NCBI GenBank assembly: GCA_003194525.1
Contig: NBIV01000275.1
Location: forward strand, 48,868-112,867
Direction of reading: 5' to 3'
DNA length: 64,000 bases
Origin: Gracilariopsis chorda
Lineage: Eukaryota; Rhodophyta; Florideophyceae; Gracilariales; Gracilariaceae
The notes beneath the pieces are model-generated. The model ran no database searches, was not told the DNA's origin, and saw only the letters and a program-made list of their open reading frames with translations. The stretch's first letter is position 1. The number at the start of each line of letters is the position of its first letter. Positions 46,911-58,640 of this stretch are shown here, piece by piece. The translations under genes were made by a program, and so were the position numbers.

Positions 46911-47820
46911 TGAAGTGCAATCCTCGAGGAGGAAGACTCAGCGATGCCCTGTGCACTTGATGTTTTTGCCGCTTTCGCGTGTTTATGATTACTACCGCTA
47001 TTAGCGGGTGTCTCAGCCCTCAGCGGATCCGCACTGTGCGCCAGGTGCACACCTGTGCATGCGCCGTGTGCCGCCCAAGGCGTGATTGGACCACGTGAGA
47101 CACGGGTAGTCAAGAGGAGGTTGGCACCACAGTGTGGACATTTAGTTAACTTATATTTATTATTTATTATTTATTATTTATCTACGCTACAGTAGGGAGA
47201 TTACTACACTATATAGTGGCTCGGCGACCTCGCCCTGACAATGAGTAAACTTCCCCAACCAGTGGTTCTTGGCTCTAAGTCTTTTCCGCTTTCGCGAGTC
47301 TTCTACGCTCCTCGGAGGTAAAGCCGCGTTACTAACGGTAGACCTATCCACCCTGCGTCACTAGGAGTATCACCACCTTGGGCACTTGTCACTTAATTCA
47401 CCACCGCCGTGTTCTCGCCCCTGTATAGGGTTCCTTTGTACCTTTTTCCGTGGTCCCGTTGGCCCACACCCCCGTCGCCCCCAATCGGGCATCCCCCGTA
47501 TTTCCCTTACCCCACTCTCGTGGTTTCTACCCTTTTGTGAGGTTGTTCGTCACCGCTGACGCGTGTCTCTCGTGCCAGTATCCTGTGACGTCTTCCCCCA
47601 CTTACGTGGACTCGTACTACTTGGAAGGGCTGTTTTCCCATTCGTGGTGATCCTAATCCTACCGTTTCAACTCTCCCCGCTTGGCGTGAGGGTGAGCCTC
47701 GGCTTTACAACCCGACTTCGTCGTGCTCATCCGGAGAGGCTCCGTTCGCTGTGTTACCCTCCAGAGAGAAAGATTCCGAACGTCTTCGTGTGTTGTCCCG
47801 CTTGCGGGTATTGCACTACA
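46911..47820 (+). repeat. Solo LTR 2 (gypsy B-like), sense orientation, TSD GATGT
   Basis: Runs TGAAGTGCAATCC...TTGCACTACA and aligns along its length with the LTRs of gypsy B (for example the A/T-rich TTATTTATTATT block and CTCCTCGGAGG versus CTCCTTGGAGG). GATGT is found at 46906-46910 and 47821-47825. It is a second, independent insertion into the same Tc1 gene, in the opposite direction to solo LTR 1. Confidence 0.95.
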
Positions 47821-47986
47821 GATGTACGCCAACGGAAAGCAGTTTGAAAATGTTGAGGATTTGAAGGAGTCCATGGTCACTGTTTGGCGCAGTTTAACGG
47901 CACATTACATGCAAAAGCTCTTTCGATCTATTCCCAAACGTCTCTTGGCTGCGATGGACAAACGTGGCAGTGCTACAAAGTACTGA

Positions 47987-49559
47987 AAGAATAAAGATTA
48001 TGTGTGTCATATACTGTTTCGCGTGCCTAAAGATGTTTCGTGGCATTAATTGCACCTGTGGTCCGAATGATACGGAACTGGTGCAAACGGTTCTATAGGT
48101 TATGTTTGACAACCTTGTTTTGTGTGTGCAAACATCATTTGTGTCATGCTTGCAGACGCAGAACACTTCTTTTGTCAGTTGGGTGTATGTGCTTAAAGGA
48201 GTTGCGCGCACTGTACATGGCATAATTTGAAGCGGCTTATTTTGTCTGGGTCTCGTAAACACACCTCTTAAATTGACGGTTTTGGAGGTGCCCACCGTCA
48301 GCCCACGCAATGAGCACCAAGCAAAATCCCGCTCCTTCCAAGATGACGACCGGTTTGTACCGCCACGACAATCATGGCACCTTCGATGCGGCTCATGTCC
48401 GCGACATTCAAAACACGGCATAAAGACCGTAACATTCAACAAATTCGAAGAGAGGCTGCTTTGGAGCTGTTAAAAAAGGGAGTCTCCATCCGCATAAGGT
48501 CAACAGAAACTAATGTATCTGTTAGTCGCGAAACTTGTAGAGTGTTCCGGCACAGCTGGAACACACGTGTAGAGTGTTCCAGCAGCTCCTAGAGCATTAT
48601 TCGCTTCGCTGGCCCAGCCGTGCTACTGTATTTAAATGACGCTGGCGCCAAAAGACGGAGTGTTATTGGTTAGCGTGCAGCTCCAGAGGCTGCTAGAAGC
48701 CAATGGAGTAACCTATACGCACACATAAGTAAGTAGACAGTAGTAATGCGTTCCTGCGATGTTACAAGTGCTTTTAGACGCTATAAAAGGGCAAGTTGAG
48801 GCCCGAACTTCGGTGTGGACTCAGCTCAACATCACACTCATACACATATCTCACCCCCCCAACCTTTCCCACTCTTTCAACCAAAACATTCAACCATTAT
48901 CTGTATCTTATAAGACGTATGCCGCTAGGTACATACTTAAGGTGGGGAACTGCCGTCGCTAAGACCGATTAAATCTTCTTAAGCCTGGACGGGAGACGGG
49001 CAGTGTGTACAAAAGGTGCTTCTGTCATCTGTGAGCCCCATCGGAGCTTTCTTTGCTTAGATAAAGGTGTCCGTCGAAACACCTGGCGATTTCTGGACGG
49101 ACGTGATAGATGGGAAGCTTTCCACAGGTGACGTGCCGTGCAACCTTTCCTGCAAAGGGCCAGACGGGGTACAGAGTGAAAGCATATCCCGCTGTTAGGA
49201 GCTCTTCTTTGGAAGCCCTGTAAGGATTTTACGCTCCTGCTTCTGGTTAGCGCAGAAGTAGAAAGGCTGAAGAAATCGCTACATACCCGGAGTGTCTGAC
49301 CCGAAGCCGGGAGTGTGACTCCTAGTGGCCATTGATATAAGTCTTTGGCCGCGCGCCGTCTCAAGAAGTTTTGAAGAATTTTTCTGGGATTGAGACTCTT
49401 GCTCTCCTTTTTGTTTTTATATTTGCTTAGCAGGTCAAGTCCTTTTGTTCCCTGCATTTCCATTGGTTCGCTCTTTCTGTTTATCTTTTTCATCTCTACA
49501 GGGCTTTTTAGCAACGAGGACACCCTTTTTAGCCTACTTTATTGCTAAGTTTGGCCCCC
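47987..49559. other. No firm gene; possible transposase N-terminal remnant
   Basis: Around 48390-48580 a peptide (IQQIRREAALELLKKGVSIRIRSTET) looks like a helix-turn-helix of a DDE transposase but has no partner domain. The rest is short frames only. A putative promoter-like stretch was not found. Confidence 0.4.
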
Positions 49560-51390
49560 CTGCGTCACTGTTTTGTAATGGCGCCCACAGTATCAGCAGC
49601 AACCGTACAAAGCTTTCAAAAAACATTACAAACTAAGAACAAAATACAACTCCAAAAGCTCTTGGATACCGTAACGCAGGCCGCCCATTCGGTGTCTCCG
49701 TTTCTGAACAAGTTTTGGTAATAGACCGAGCTTTTGAAGCGGCTAAGCGAAGATTTGCACTGGGCAACGGACAGATGAAGTTCGCTTTGGCTGGCATAAC
49801 GGAGGACTGACAGAAGGGTTACAGGAATGGTCTTCCCAATGACAATACAATGCATTGATTCCGAGCAAAAAATTGCGAGCTAACGCTCCGTAACGCCGAA
49901 AGTATTACATAAGCTCGTCTACCTGCCGAATCGTTTCATCATGTGAGGACACTAAAAGAATTGTTGACGCAACTTGACAAAAAAACACCCGAGTCTTTCG
50001 TCAGATGCAACCCATATTTGGAACTAAGATGAAACTAGCCTACTGACTGAGTTTGGACGACGGGTAAAGTGCTTTTGCCCATCTGAAAGTCACAAAAGTA
50101 GAACAAAGCTGTCCATAAAAAAAGTGGAAAGCACGTAACTGCAGGAATAACGGTGTCAGCTGCGGTACATATCGCACCGATTATATTGATCGCGGCTGGT
50201 AAGCGTAAAATGTCACACTGGTTTCAACCACTTAACTGGAAGGAATTTTTTGAGAAAGACAGTAGCCCACATTGGTGGACAAGGGAAGACTGATGCCCAT
50301 CGGATACATGCCTGTTGGTTCGTGAAAATGGTTCTGTAGAAAGCCAAATTATGCCTCTTATTGTAATGCACATTGACAATTTCATTCGAACTGTTGTGTC
50401 GAAAGAGAAGCCGTTCGTTCTAGTTTTGGATGGCCATAGTTCACGCCAGAGCGTTGAGTGGCTTGAAGTATGCGAAGTCGCTAATATCGAGTTCATAAAG
50501 CTTCCTGCTAACACAACTCACTTTTTGCAGCCCTGTGATAAGGCTGTGAGCAAGACCTTCTAGGGGTGCATTCGTAAGAAAAGAGACGCATTGATGCGAC
50601 AGTGTCACATTTCGCACTCGATTGTTGCACTGAAAGTGAAGATCGGCATCGCTGGACTTCGAGTCACTGCACCGCCCGTCACTCGTAAAGCATTCAGGGA
50701 AGCCTGACTGTTACCGAAGGATTATCGGTTTATGGAACCAGTTACCAAACAGAGTTACTCTAACAACGCTCACAAGATGTTGGAGAGCGGGTGTCGTATT
50801 GACCACGATACGTTTAACCTTGACACTCTTTCCGTTTTCCACAACCAGCCCGCTAGTCGCCATCTTGTGTCACAAATTTACCGCATGGCACTTCTTGGCT
50901 CTCGTGCGTCTTTAATGCTTGCGGGGATTGCGCTCCTTATGTGCAATTCGTATTTTATGAATTGTTGCTGCACAAACTCATTACGCCTATCCACGCCGCG
51001 AACAAAGCTTCAATGCCAAAAGAAGTAATTGGATCCAGAAATTGGGTTGAGTTGTTAACTGTTGGGGATATGTGAGTCAAGTTGGCTTCAATGGGAAGCG
51101 CTGAAGCAGAAAAGAAGGCGACAGCGTCTGGTTGTGGGTTTTCCAGAGCGGGTGTCGCGGCAAACAAGAAAAACCAGCCGCAAACCGATCAAGAAAACTG
51201 CAGAAGGAATTAAAACGAGTAAGAAGTGGAGCGTGGTGATGATATTCCAATTGCGCTGTGGCGTAAATGCCGGAAACGACCTGAGGCTGATGGAAAGCTT
51301 TTAGCCGGAGTACACTTCAATCGTAACGCCACAGAAGCGCTGGTGACGCTCTCTGAACAACTTGATAAGCATTTCTTTTAAGAAGGCGCC
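49560..51390 (+). pseudogene. pogo-type (DDE_1) transposase remnant
   Basis: Pieces in changing frames follow the pogo/Tigger/CENP-B order: an N-terminal GRPFGVSVSEQ segment near 49670, then GITVSAAVHIAPIILIAAGKRK near 50150, then the best preserved part 50315-50563 with LVLDGHSS (catalytic Asp) and LPANTTHFLQPCDKAV (third Asp, 35 residues on). A TAG follows, then IRKKRDALMRQC and a C-terminal part to about 51390. Many stops and shifts: an old dead copy. It lies just left of gypsy B. Confidence 0.82.
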
Positions 51391-51645
51391 GCTTCAAGTT
51401 GTGCCCGCCAGGGTAAACGGTGTTCTTGTTTCTGTGTCTCATGGCAGCAGAATCTTAGATTTTACCCATGTCTTTGACTTTTTCCAGCCTCTTTTTTAGT
51501 GCTTCGAATTGCGCTGGTGAGAGGGTTAACCCTCACAAGGGTTTAATTTGGCAGAGAAAAAAATGTTAAAATAGTTGTTTCTTCGACAGATTTGGCGGTA
51601 CTCATGACATGCACAAAAACTACAAGTGTTCAATTTGGCAGGATC

Positions 51646-52449
51646 TGAAGTGCAACGCCCTCAGGCAGGGATTCTGGGTACTTGAACGCTTTCCCGATAT
51701 TATCGGTTGTGTAGTGTGTATATGAACTACGCCCCACTATGGTGGATATGGAAACGTGGGACACGGTTTTGGGTCAATTGGCGGTTGGCCACAGTAGTGG
51801 ATGTTGCCACGAAATGTGGAGTATTTTAGTTAATATTATTTATTATTTTCACACCCATTTCTGGGAAGCTAGTACTTAGTGCGACGGCGCACTGCTGTTG
51901 CACCAGTAAACCTTCCCCAAGAAGGGACCCCGAACCTGGGGAATTGGCTCTAGTTGTTGCCGCTTGCGCGCGTACTCTACTCCTCCTTGGAGGGAAACGC
52001 CGTAAACCACGGGACATCTAACCCCCTTGCACATCTAAAGGGACCCATCACTGGGAGTATAATTGTTCCAATTGCATTGGTGTTTCGCCCTGATAGGGAT
52101 ATTGTTACCGGCATCGCCGTTCGTCCCCGTCGCTCTCGCGACTCACTTCGCCTTTCTTTTTCTCCTTTTTAGGGTAGCACCTCCCGCTATCCGCGGCCCT
52201 CGTGTGCGCATCCGCTCACACACCCCCACTTACGTGGAAACATACCTCTACTGAGGATCACACCCCGCTCACGCGGATACCGATTCTTCGCCTTCACCTC
52301 CCTGCGCGAGTCGCGACAGGTGTCCCTGGTCTTACAAACCGGCTTCGCCGTGACACATCTGGGAGGGCTCTACCCAACTGGGTTCACCTCGTGAGAGGAA
52401 GATCCCGAACGTCTTTCGGTGTTTTTCCCCTTTGGGGCATTGCACCACA
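51646..52449 (+). repeat. 5' LTR of gypsy B
   Basis: 804 bp, TGAAGTGCAACGCC...TTGCACCACA. It matches the 3' LTR (62484-63304, 821 bp) along its length with scattered differences and small indels. It contains a chain of small stem-loops (CCTCC-tt-GGAGG at 51982-51993, CCCC-ttt-GGGG at 52427-52437). Confidence 0.93.
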
Positions 52450-52452
52450 AAG

Positions 52453-52470
52453 TGGTCTCCTGACTTAGAA
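52453..52470 (+). promoter_or_regulatory. Putative primer-binding site
   Basis: TGGTCTCCTGACTTAGAA begins three bases after the 5' LTR. TGG is the complement of a tRNA CCA end, as expected for first-strand priming. Which tRNA cannot be told from the window. Confidence 0.5.
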
Positions 52471-52554
52471 TCGTTTTTTGTTTTCCCTCTTACGAGGTTT
52501 GTTTTTATTTACCGGAAGTTCCGTGATCGTTTCCCATCGTAACGGTATTTTCTC

Positions 52555-54730
52555 ATGTCGAGAAATCCCTCCGACGCGGAGCCAGTGGTTACGCGTAGTC
52601 GCTCCCGCGACAACGCGGACACTTCCGAAGTTCGGTTCGTACCCCGTATCCCCATACGGACAAGTTCCAGCCATGCTGGCGCCGCTTCATCGCGGAATGA
52701 TACCCCCGACCGGGAACCCCGGAACCTCCTTTTGCCCTCGTTATCACCCCCGCAGGGGAATGCAGCATCGACTCCGGCTGTTGCCGCAGTGCCCCAGGCA
52801 CCCCGGCCTGCTCCCGCTGTCACGGCTTCAAGCCCCCGTGGAACGGGCAATAACAACCCCCCAGGGGACTTCCCTGGAACCCCAGGTCCACGATCTGTGG
52901 ACCGCCCATTACACCCTTGTAGGGGAACTAAAATCCCTCCAAGAGGTGGTCTCGGCAACCCCCGTAAAGGAGGTCGCCGAGGAACTCCGTATTTTACGGT
53001 CTGACGTCAACTCCGTGTTGGAGAGTTTGGGACAGCCCGCCACCTTCATCGAAGGAGTTGAAGCCCGATTTGATCGGATTGGTGCCCGCCTGGAGACGCT
53101 GGAGCAGTTCGTCCTCATGGACAAACCATCCCCGGGTGATCCGGTAAACGAGGCATCGCACAACGACCAGCTTGCTGGGAAGAAGAAACGCCGTCATCGA
53201 CGGAAACACCACCGAAAATATTCGGACTCCGATTCTTCGACATCGTCGGACTCATCCCGAAACCATTCGGTTAGCTCGAGCTCCTCGGACTCCGACTCGG
53301 AGGACGAGAAGCGAGGCTACTCCTCCCACTCGAAGCGGTCATCGGCCACTGAAGGTGTGGTCCGAACCCGCCAGAAGGGGAGAAGACACCCCGGTCTCCG
53401 GGAATTGAAACCGACAAACCCGGATTACCGGAAGCTTTTATCATACCGGTACTACCGGCTCGAAGATTCGTCACTTGGACGTAGGCCCCGTGGTACGGGA
53501 AAGGTGCGAGAATGCATTAAGCGAATGCAGCTCTCGCTCCGCAACCAGTATTTTACTGGAGAGGACCCAGTCCTAGTACTGGATTTCCTATCCCGCTTTG
53601 TAGCGGAGGCCGATATCCTCGGTATGAATGAGGGACAAGCCTATTTGGCTTTACCGTATTTCTTACGGGGAGTGGCGGAGGACCAATACACCTCTGTCAG
53701 AGGATCTTCTCGCGCCTCCGAGGGAGGAGTTACTTGCTGGCCGGAGGCTGTGCAGTATCTTCTGCGCTCCTACGCCACCAACACCGCTATTCAGCAGGCT
53801 ATCCTCGCTTTGCGAGATACACGCCAGCGTGCTGGAGAGACCGAGACCGATTACTCGGTGCGCCTTAACAAGGCTTTCCACAGATGTGGTAACGTATACC
53901 CCGCTGGGGAGCGCAGTACCATGTTCATCGATGGTCTTGACCCGGCAATCCGGAGTTTAGTTACCCGTTATCGGGAGGACAAGCGGAGGATCACCTACCT
54001 CGAGCTGGTCCAACACGCTCGAGCAGAAGGGGATGCACTTCGTGCAAGAACTCCGAACAATCGGTCTAAATCCGCCAAGGTGTTGTTGCTGGAAAGCGAA
54101 GCTTCCTCTCTCCCGCTCACCGCGGATGGGAACCCTGGACAGGGATTTGATACCGTGCATTTAGTGCAGGGGGATGGTGTGTCGATACCCACCAGTGAGT
54201 TACCGTCAACGACGGAGATGACCCATGATACGGGAACAGAAGATCCCGTTCTATACGGTGGTAACAGTCGGGTTCAACCCCAACGACTCCCGTTTTCAAA
54301 CGGTCAATCCCATTATCAACGGCCTGGATGGACTGACACCCGCCCTGCGGTTCGCTTCTCCGATACTCGGAATAATAATCCGCGTGTCGCGGTGCTGGCT
54401 CTCATTTGCCACCTGTGCTATGCCCATGGACATACCTCTCCTCATTGTATTTGGTCACTGAAGGATATGGCCAAGGTGGTGGCAAATTACGAGGCCCTCA
54501 CTCCAGAGGAGAAACGTTCCGTCCCGACGGCTTCCTACCTCCGTGCTAAAACGGACTTTTCCCACGCCCTACCACAGACCCCGCGTGGGCGGCAAGCTTC
54601 ATACACCCCGATTCGGGAGATCACGCAACCATCCGTTGCAACCCCCGCTTATGCGGATAGAAACCCCCGTCAACGGGATGAAGCACTCGTTGTCGACGAA
54701 ACCAACCCACCGCCGAAGGCGGAAAACTAA
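52555..54730 (+). pseudogene. gag: gypsy B gag with CCHC knuckle
   Basis: The ATG at 52555 (MSRNPSDAEPV) opens a Pro/Ser-rich N-terminus; this frame ends at 53004, while the rest of Gag is open in another frame (from before 52890 to 54730), so a frame change lies in the Pro-rich part. Then a coiled part (ELKSLQEVVSATPVKEVAEELRILRSDV), a Lys/Arg/His and Ser/Asp tract (KKKRRHRRKHHRKYSDSD), the capsid-like retrotransposon gag domain (YLALPYFLRGVAEDQYTSV, WPEAVQYLLRSYATN, FHRCGNVY), and one CCHC knuckle CHLCYAHGHTSPHC. Forms the particle and binds RNA. Confidence 0.88.
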
Positions 54731-54747
54731 CTGAGGGAGTCTCCCCT

Positions 54748-55740
54748 TTGGGAGAGGCGTCCTCAAGAACGAGGCTGTTGGCGCCCGAGGCGTCCTCGCC
54801 TCGCTCCCCGGTGAAAGTCCTCTCGAGGAAAGACACCGCTGACGCGGACTCTGCGCACCTCGGTGTGTTGCGTCGCCCGTGGATACGGAGTAAAAATCCC
54901 CGGATTCCCGGTAGAGTCTTGGTCTTGGCCAAACGCAATTATAAGGTCTATGCCGACCTTGGCCTTGATCCCCAGTTTATGGTGAGGTTTCTCACCGTCC
55001 TGGATACAGGTGCAGGCCCCAACTTCGTTGTGGAATCATTGTTACCCCCGCTTGTGCGGTCGCGTATCCGCTCTGACGCGGTCCCCGACATTTCGGATGC
55101 GAACAACAATCCGTTACAAACGGTGGGCACAGTGGACCTCTTCGTGAGACTTGGTACCTCTGTGGTGAAGTTGGACTTCATCGTTTGCCGTTCATTGGCA
55201 GCACCAGTCATACTGGGATGTGATTACTGCGACAGATTCGTCGACGCAATCAGGCCCCGCCTCAGGCGTGTAGAACTTGACGACGGATCGTCGGTTCCGA
55301 TTGTTCGCCGCCCGCTAAAGCGGTCCTCTCGGAAACAAGTTCCGCTCCCTGCTGCGCAGGAACCACCGCCCGCGTCCGGCGAGTCCACCAAGCTCCGCGT
55401 CGCTGCCTCGGTTTCTATACCGGCTGAGTCCCAAGTCTGGGTGCAGGTAAACTCCCGTCAACACGGTTTTCGGGTTATACAACCCCTCGCCTCGTTGTAC
55501 GAGAAATCCCAGCTGGCGCTGGCTAATGGAATTGTCTCCATTTCCCGGGATGTTCCTTTCCGGATATTGGTTGCCAACCTTGGCAAACACCCCCAGTATC
55601 TGGTAAAACACCAAGTAATGGGGAGTGTAACCCCCCATCCTATGGGAATGCTGCCAACAAAGATGACAGCCGCCGATGTACTCGGAGTTACCACCTCTTC
55701 TGAGGAGTTCGCCCCGCCGTCCGAAGACGTCAAGTCTAGG
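54748..55740 (+). CDS. gypsy B aspartic protease
   Basis: A frame opening 18 bases after gag, in a different phase, has the protease signature LDTGAGPNFV (catalytic Asp near 55000) and ILGCDYCDRF, followed by a region of unknown function (LRVAASVSIPAESQVWVQV...), which resembles the post-protease segment of other chromoviruses. The frame formally runs to 55992, but after about 55740 the RT-linked sequence is in another phase. Would process Gag-Pol. Confidence 0.8.
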
Positions 55741-57340
55741 GAGGGGAGGAAACCGCTACTTCAGCGTCGAACATACCGAGTAACTCGGAATTGCGAACCA
55801 CACCTGTTCCACAGGACAATGCTCCATCGAGCAACGACCGGATTGATCCGGAAAAAGCACTTGAAGCGCTGGACTTCAGCCACGTGCCAGAGTCGCACCG
55901 CGACAAACTCCGTACTATGTTACCGTAATTCACCACAATGTGGGATGGTTCGCTTGGCGAGATTAATGCAACGGAACACCGGATCGATTTAATCCCCGGT
56001 GCGCGACCGGTTGCACAACCCCCTTACAGGGCAGGTCCGAAAGCTCGGGAAGAGGAGCAGTCCCAAGTGGACAAGATGCTCCGCGCAGGTGTGATTGAGC
56101 CCGCTCAATCACCCTGGGCATCCCCAGTTGTACTGGCTTTAAAGGCCGACGGAACCTGGAGGTTCTGTGTCGACTACCGCCGGCTCAATGCCGTGACTGT
56201 TAGGGACACGTACCCCATCCCTCGTATGGACAAGTGCATTGACTCCCTTGGAGACGCCACCGTGTTCACGGCCCTTGATGCCAATTGGGGATATTGGCAA
56301 GTACCTGTCAGACAGGAGGATCGCGACAAAACCGCATTCACCTGCCATGCAGGAACGTACCGCTTCAAGCGGATGCCATTTGGGTTAACCAACGCCCCCG
56401 CCACCTTTCAGCGTGCAGTAGATATTCTACTCAACCGCTTTAAGTGGCGGAGTTGTCTGGTCTACCTTGATGATATTATCATCTTCTCCAACTCGTTGGA
56501 CGACCATCTCACTCACGTCTGAGACGTGCTGACCGTACTCCGCGATGCGGGAATTACCCTCAAGTTGAGGAAATGCGAGTTTTTCACAGATACTGTGAAG
56601 TATCTGGGTCACATTATCCGTCCTGGACGGTTAGCGATCGAGAACGCTCGAGTCAAATCCCTCGTTGAGGCGAAAGAACCCCGTACGCAAACGGAACTGC
56701 GCTCCTTTCTGGGGCTGGTCAACGTCTATCGACGGTTTATCCCGAACTTTTCGGATACTGCAGCGCCCCTGAACGCGTTGTTGCGAAAGGGGAACCCCCC
56801 AAAACTGGGAACATTTACGCCCGAGCAATCGGAAGCTTTTAACTCCTTAAAGGAGGCTGTCACATCAGCACCAATCCTACATCTCCCAAAACTTGGGTTG
56901 CCATACTCCGTAGATACGGACTCGAGCGACTACCAAGTCGGGTGTGCTCTTTTTCAAACCACCCCCGAGGGGGAACGACATCCAATTGGTTATTGGTCAC
57001 GTTCGCTCAATGTTCATGAGCGGAACTACTCCGTATCGGAGAAAGAGTGCCTCGCCGTCGTATGGGCGATGACCACTCTGCGCCCCTACCTTATGGGAAT
57101 TCACTTCACCGTGTACACGGATCATTCCTCATTGAGGTGGTTGATGAATATCTCCGACCCGTCGGGACGCCTCATGCGCTGGAGACTCCGCCTCGCGGAA
57201 TATGACTTTCAAGTCATTTATAAAAAGGGTGCGCAGAACACCCAGGCCGACGCTTTGTCGCGGTTACCCACAAGTGGGGAAGCCCTCCCAACGGAGGATG
57301 ATGAAGTCCCATGCTTCATGGCTATAGACCCGGTGATCCG
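55741..57340 (+). pseudogene. pol: gypsy B reverse transcriptase and RNase H
   Basis: The frame picks up near 55780 (NSELRTTPVP), is broken by TAA near 55927, then runs through the full RT (AGVIEPAQSPWASPVVLALK, FCVDYRRLN, DANWGYWQVP, FGLTNAPATFQ, YLDDIIIF). TGA at 56521-56523 interrupts DHLTHV-DVLTVL; the same frame goes on to YLGHII, connection, and RNase H with its first Asp kept (VDTDSS), EKECLAVVWA, TDHSSLRWL and ADALSRL. Near 57330 the phase changes again. Confidence 0.92.
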
Positions 57341-58640
57341 GAATATGCCGTTGAGGCTAGGCCAGAAACCTGGGACGATGATGCTGATTTTGACGAACTA
57401 CTCGCATCGCGAGATGAATCTGAGAACCCGTTACCGGGAAACTTTGTACCGGTATCACCGGAAGAAATGATCCGAGAACAATTCGGCGACCCATTCTGTG
57501 CGAGAATTCGTGCCCGTATCAACGGTGGTGAAGATCTCCCTTTCGGGGTAAACGACAAAGGCTACCTCGTAAGAAAGGTCGAAGCCCGCCCACAGATTGT
57601 GGTACCACATTCCCTGCAATCGCGGGTGTTACATCTATCACACTACGCCCCCATTGGAGGTCACCCAGGTGGGAGGAAACTCTACGTAACCCTGCGAAGG
57701 GATTTCTATTGGCCCGCCATGGCTGTGGATTGCTACGCAACCGTGCGGCTCTGTAGCAAATAGGCGAAGAATCGCGTGAAACTCCGCAAAAATGCGAAGA
57801 AGATGAAACTATTCCCCGCAAGGGCGCCGCTCGAGTTTATTGCGATCGATATTCTCGGACCACTACTCACCACGAAACGTGGAAACAAGTTTCTACTTGT
57901 CATTACCGACCGCTTTTCTAAGCTGTACGGACTGTCCCTCTTCGGAGGATAACCGCTCTCACGGTGGCCCAGGCTCTGGTGACGCACTGGATTTTCGTCT
58001 ACGGTCCCCCTGTGGAAGTGCTCTCCAATAACGGGAAACAGTTAGTGAGCAAGTTCTTCCAGGATGTTTGTCGCATCCTGGATGTCAAGAACTTGTTCAC
58101 GACTACCTACCACCCCTAGTGTAATGGGCAAGTTGAACGGTTTAACCGGACGTTACTCGCGGCTTTACGTTCCTACGTCGCAGACCACCCAAAGAACTGG
58201 GACATGTACGCTGATACGGTAACCTACGCGTACAATACGCAGGTACACCGGACTACCGGAGTTTCGCCATTCGAGTTGGTTCTATCTAGAACACCCCCGC
58301 CTGTGGCGCTGGAACCCCAAGCTACCTTGGACAATTTCCCATCTGTGGGTATCTACCGGCAGCAATGGAAGCAATGGCTTTCCAAGCTGGTCCCCGCTGC
58401 GCGGAAGTCTATGGCACGGGCCCAAGCCGCTTACAAGCGGGATTTTGACGCTCACTTGCGAGGAAAGACCCCCCGACTCAGGCAAATGACTACGTCTTCA
58501 TCAGGAAGGAGTACTACAACCCGGAACGGGAGAAGCGTCAAAAACTCTCGCCTGTGGCGGATGGACCCTTCAAGGTCATCTCTGTTAACACCGACACTGT
58601 CGTGGTAGAGATGGGCGACACGCACGAACGGATTTTCCCG
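57341..58640 (+). pseudogene. gypsy B integrase
   Basis: HHCC finger: HLSHYAPIGGHPGG..., then C-pair damaged by a TAG at 57761 (LCSK-stop-AKN). Core: first Asp in AIDILG, frame slip near 57925 before the LRRI segment, second catalytic Asp replaced by Asn (SNNGKQ where copy A has SDNGPQ), TAG at about 58119 in the HPQG region, Glu kept (GQVERFNRT). C-terminal GPY/F-like part follows in other frames to about 58640. Inactive on several counts. Confidence 0.88.

Larger units (their letters stand above)
45139..47986 (+). pseudogene. Tc1-type DD34E transposase split by two solo LTRs
   Basis: Three pieces (45139-45667, 46575-46910, 47826-47986) sum to 1,026 bases, i.e. 341 residues, a normal Tc1 length, once each LTR and one copy of its 5-bp duplication are discounted. 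Piece 1 has the N-terminal helix-turn-helix region (YLTQYEKGQISALRHEG) and first Asp in FSDEKKF; piece 2 has QQDNASIH and SPDLNIIENLC, with exactly 34 residues between Asp and Glu; piece 3 is the C-terminal helix. A TAG at 45463-45465 is the only other lesion. AATAAA follows the stop. The element's terminal inverted repeats were not found. Confidence 0.93.

Noticed and set aside
52478-52890. N-terminal extension of the long gag frame (MFSLLRGLFLF...)
   Set aside because: The ATG at 52555 in another phase gives a better gag start with a Ser/Pro-rich N-terminus; the hydrophobic beginning is a shifted reading of the leader.
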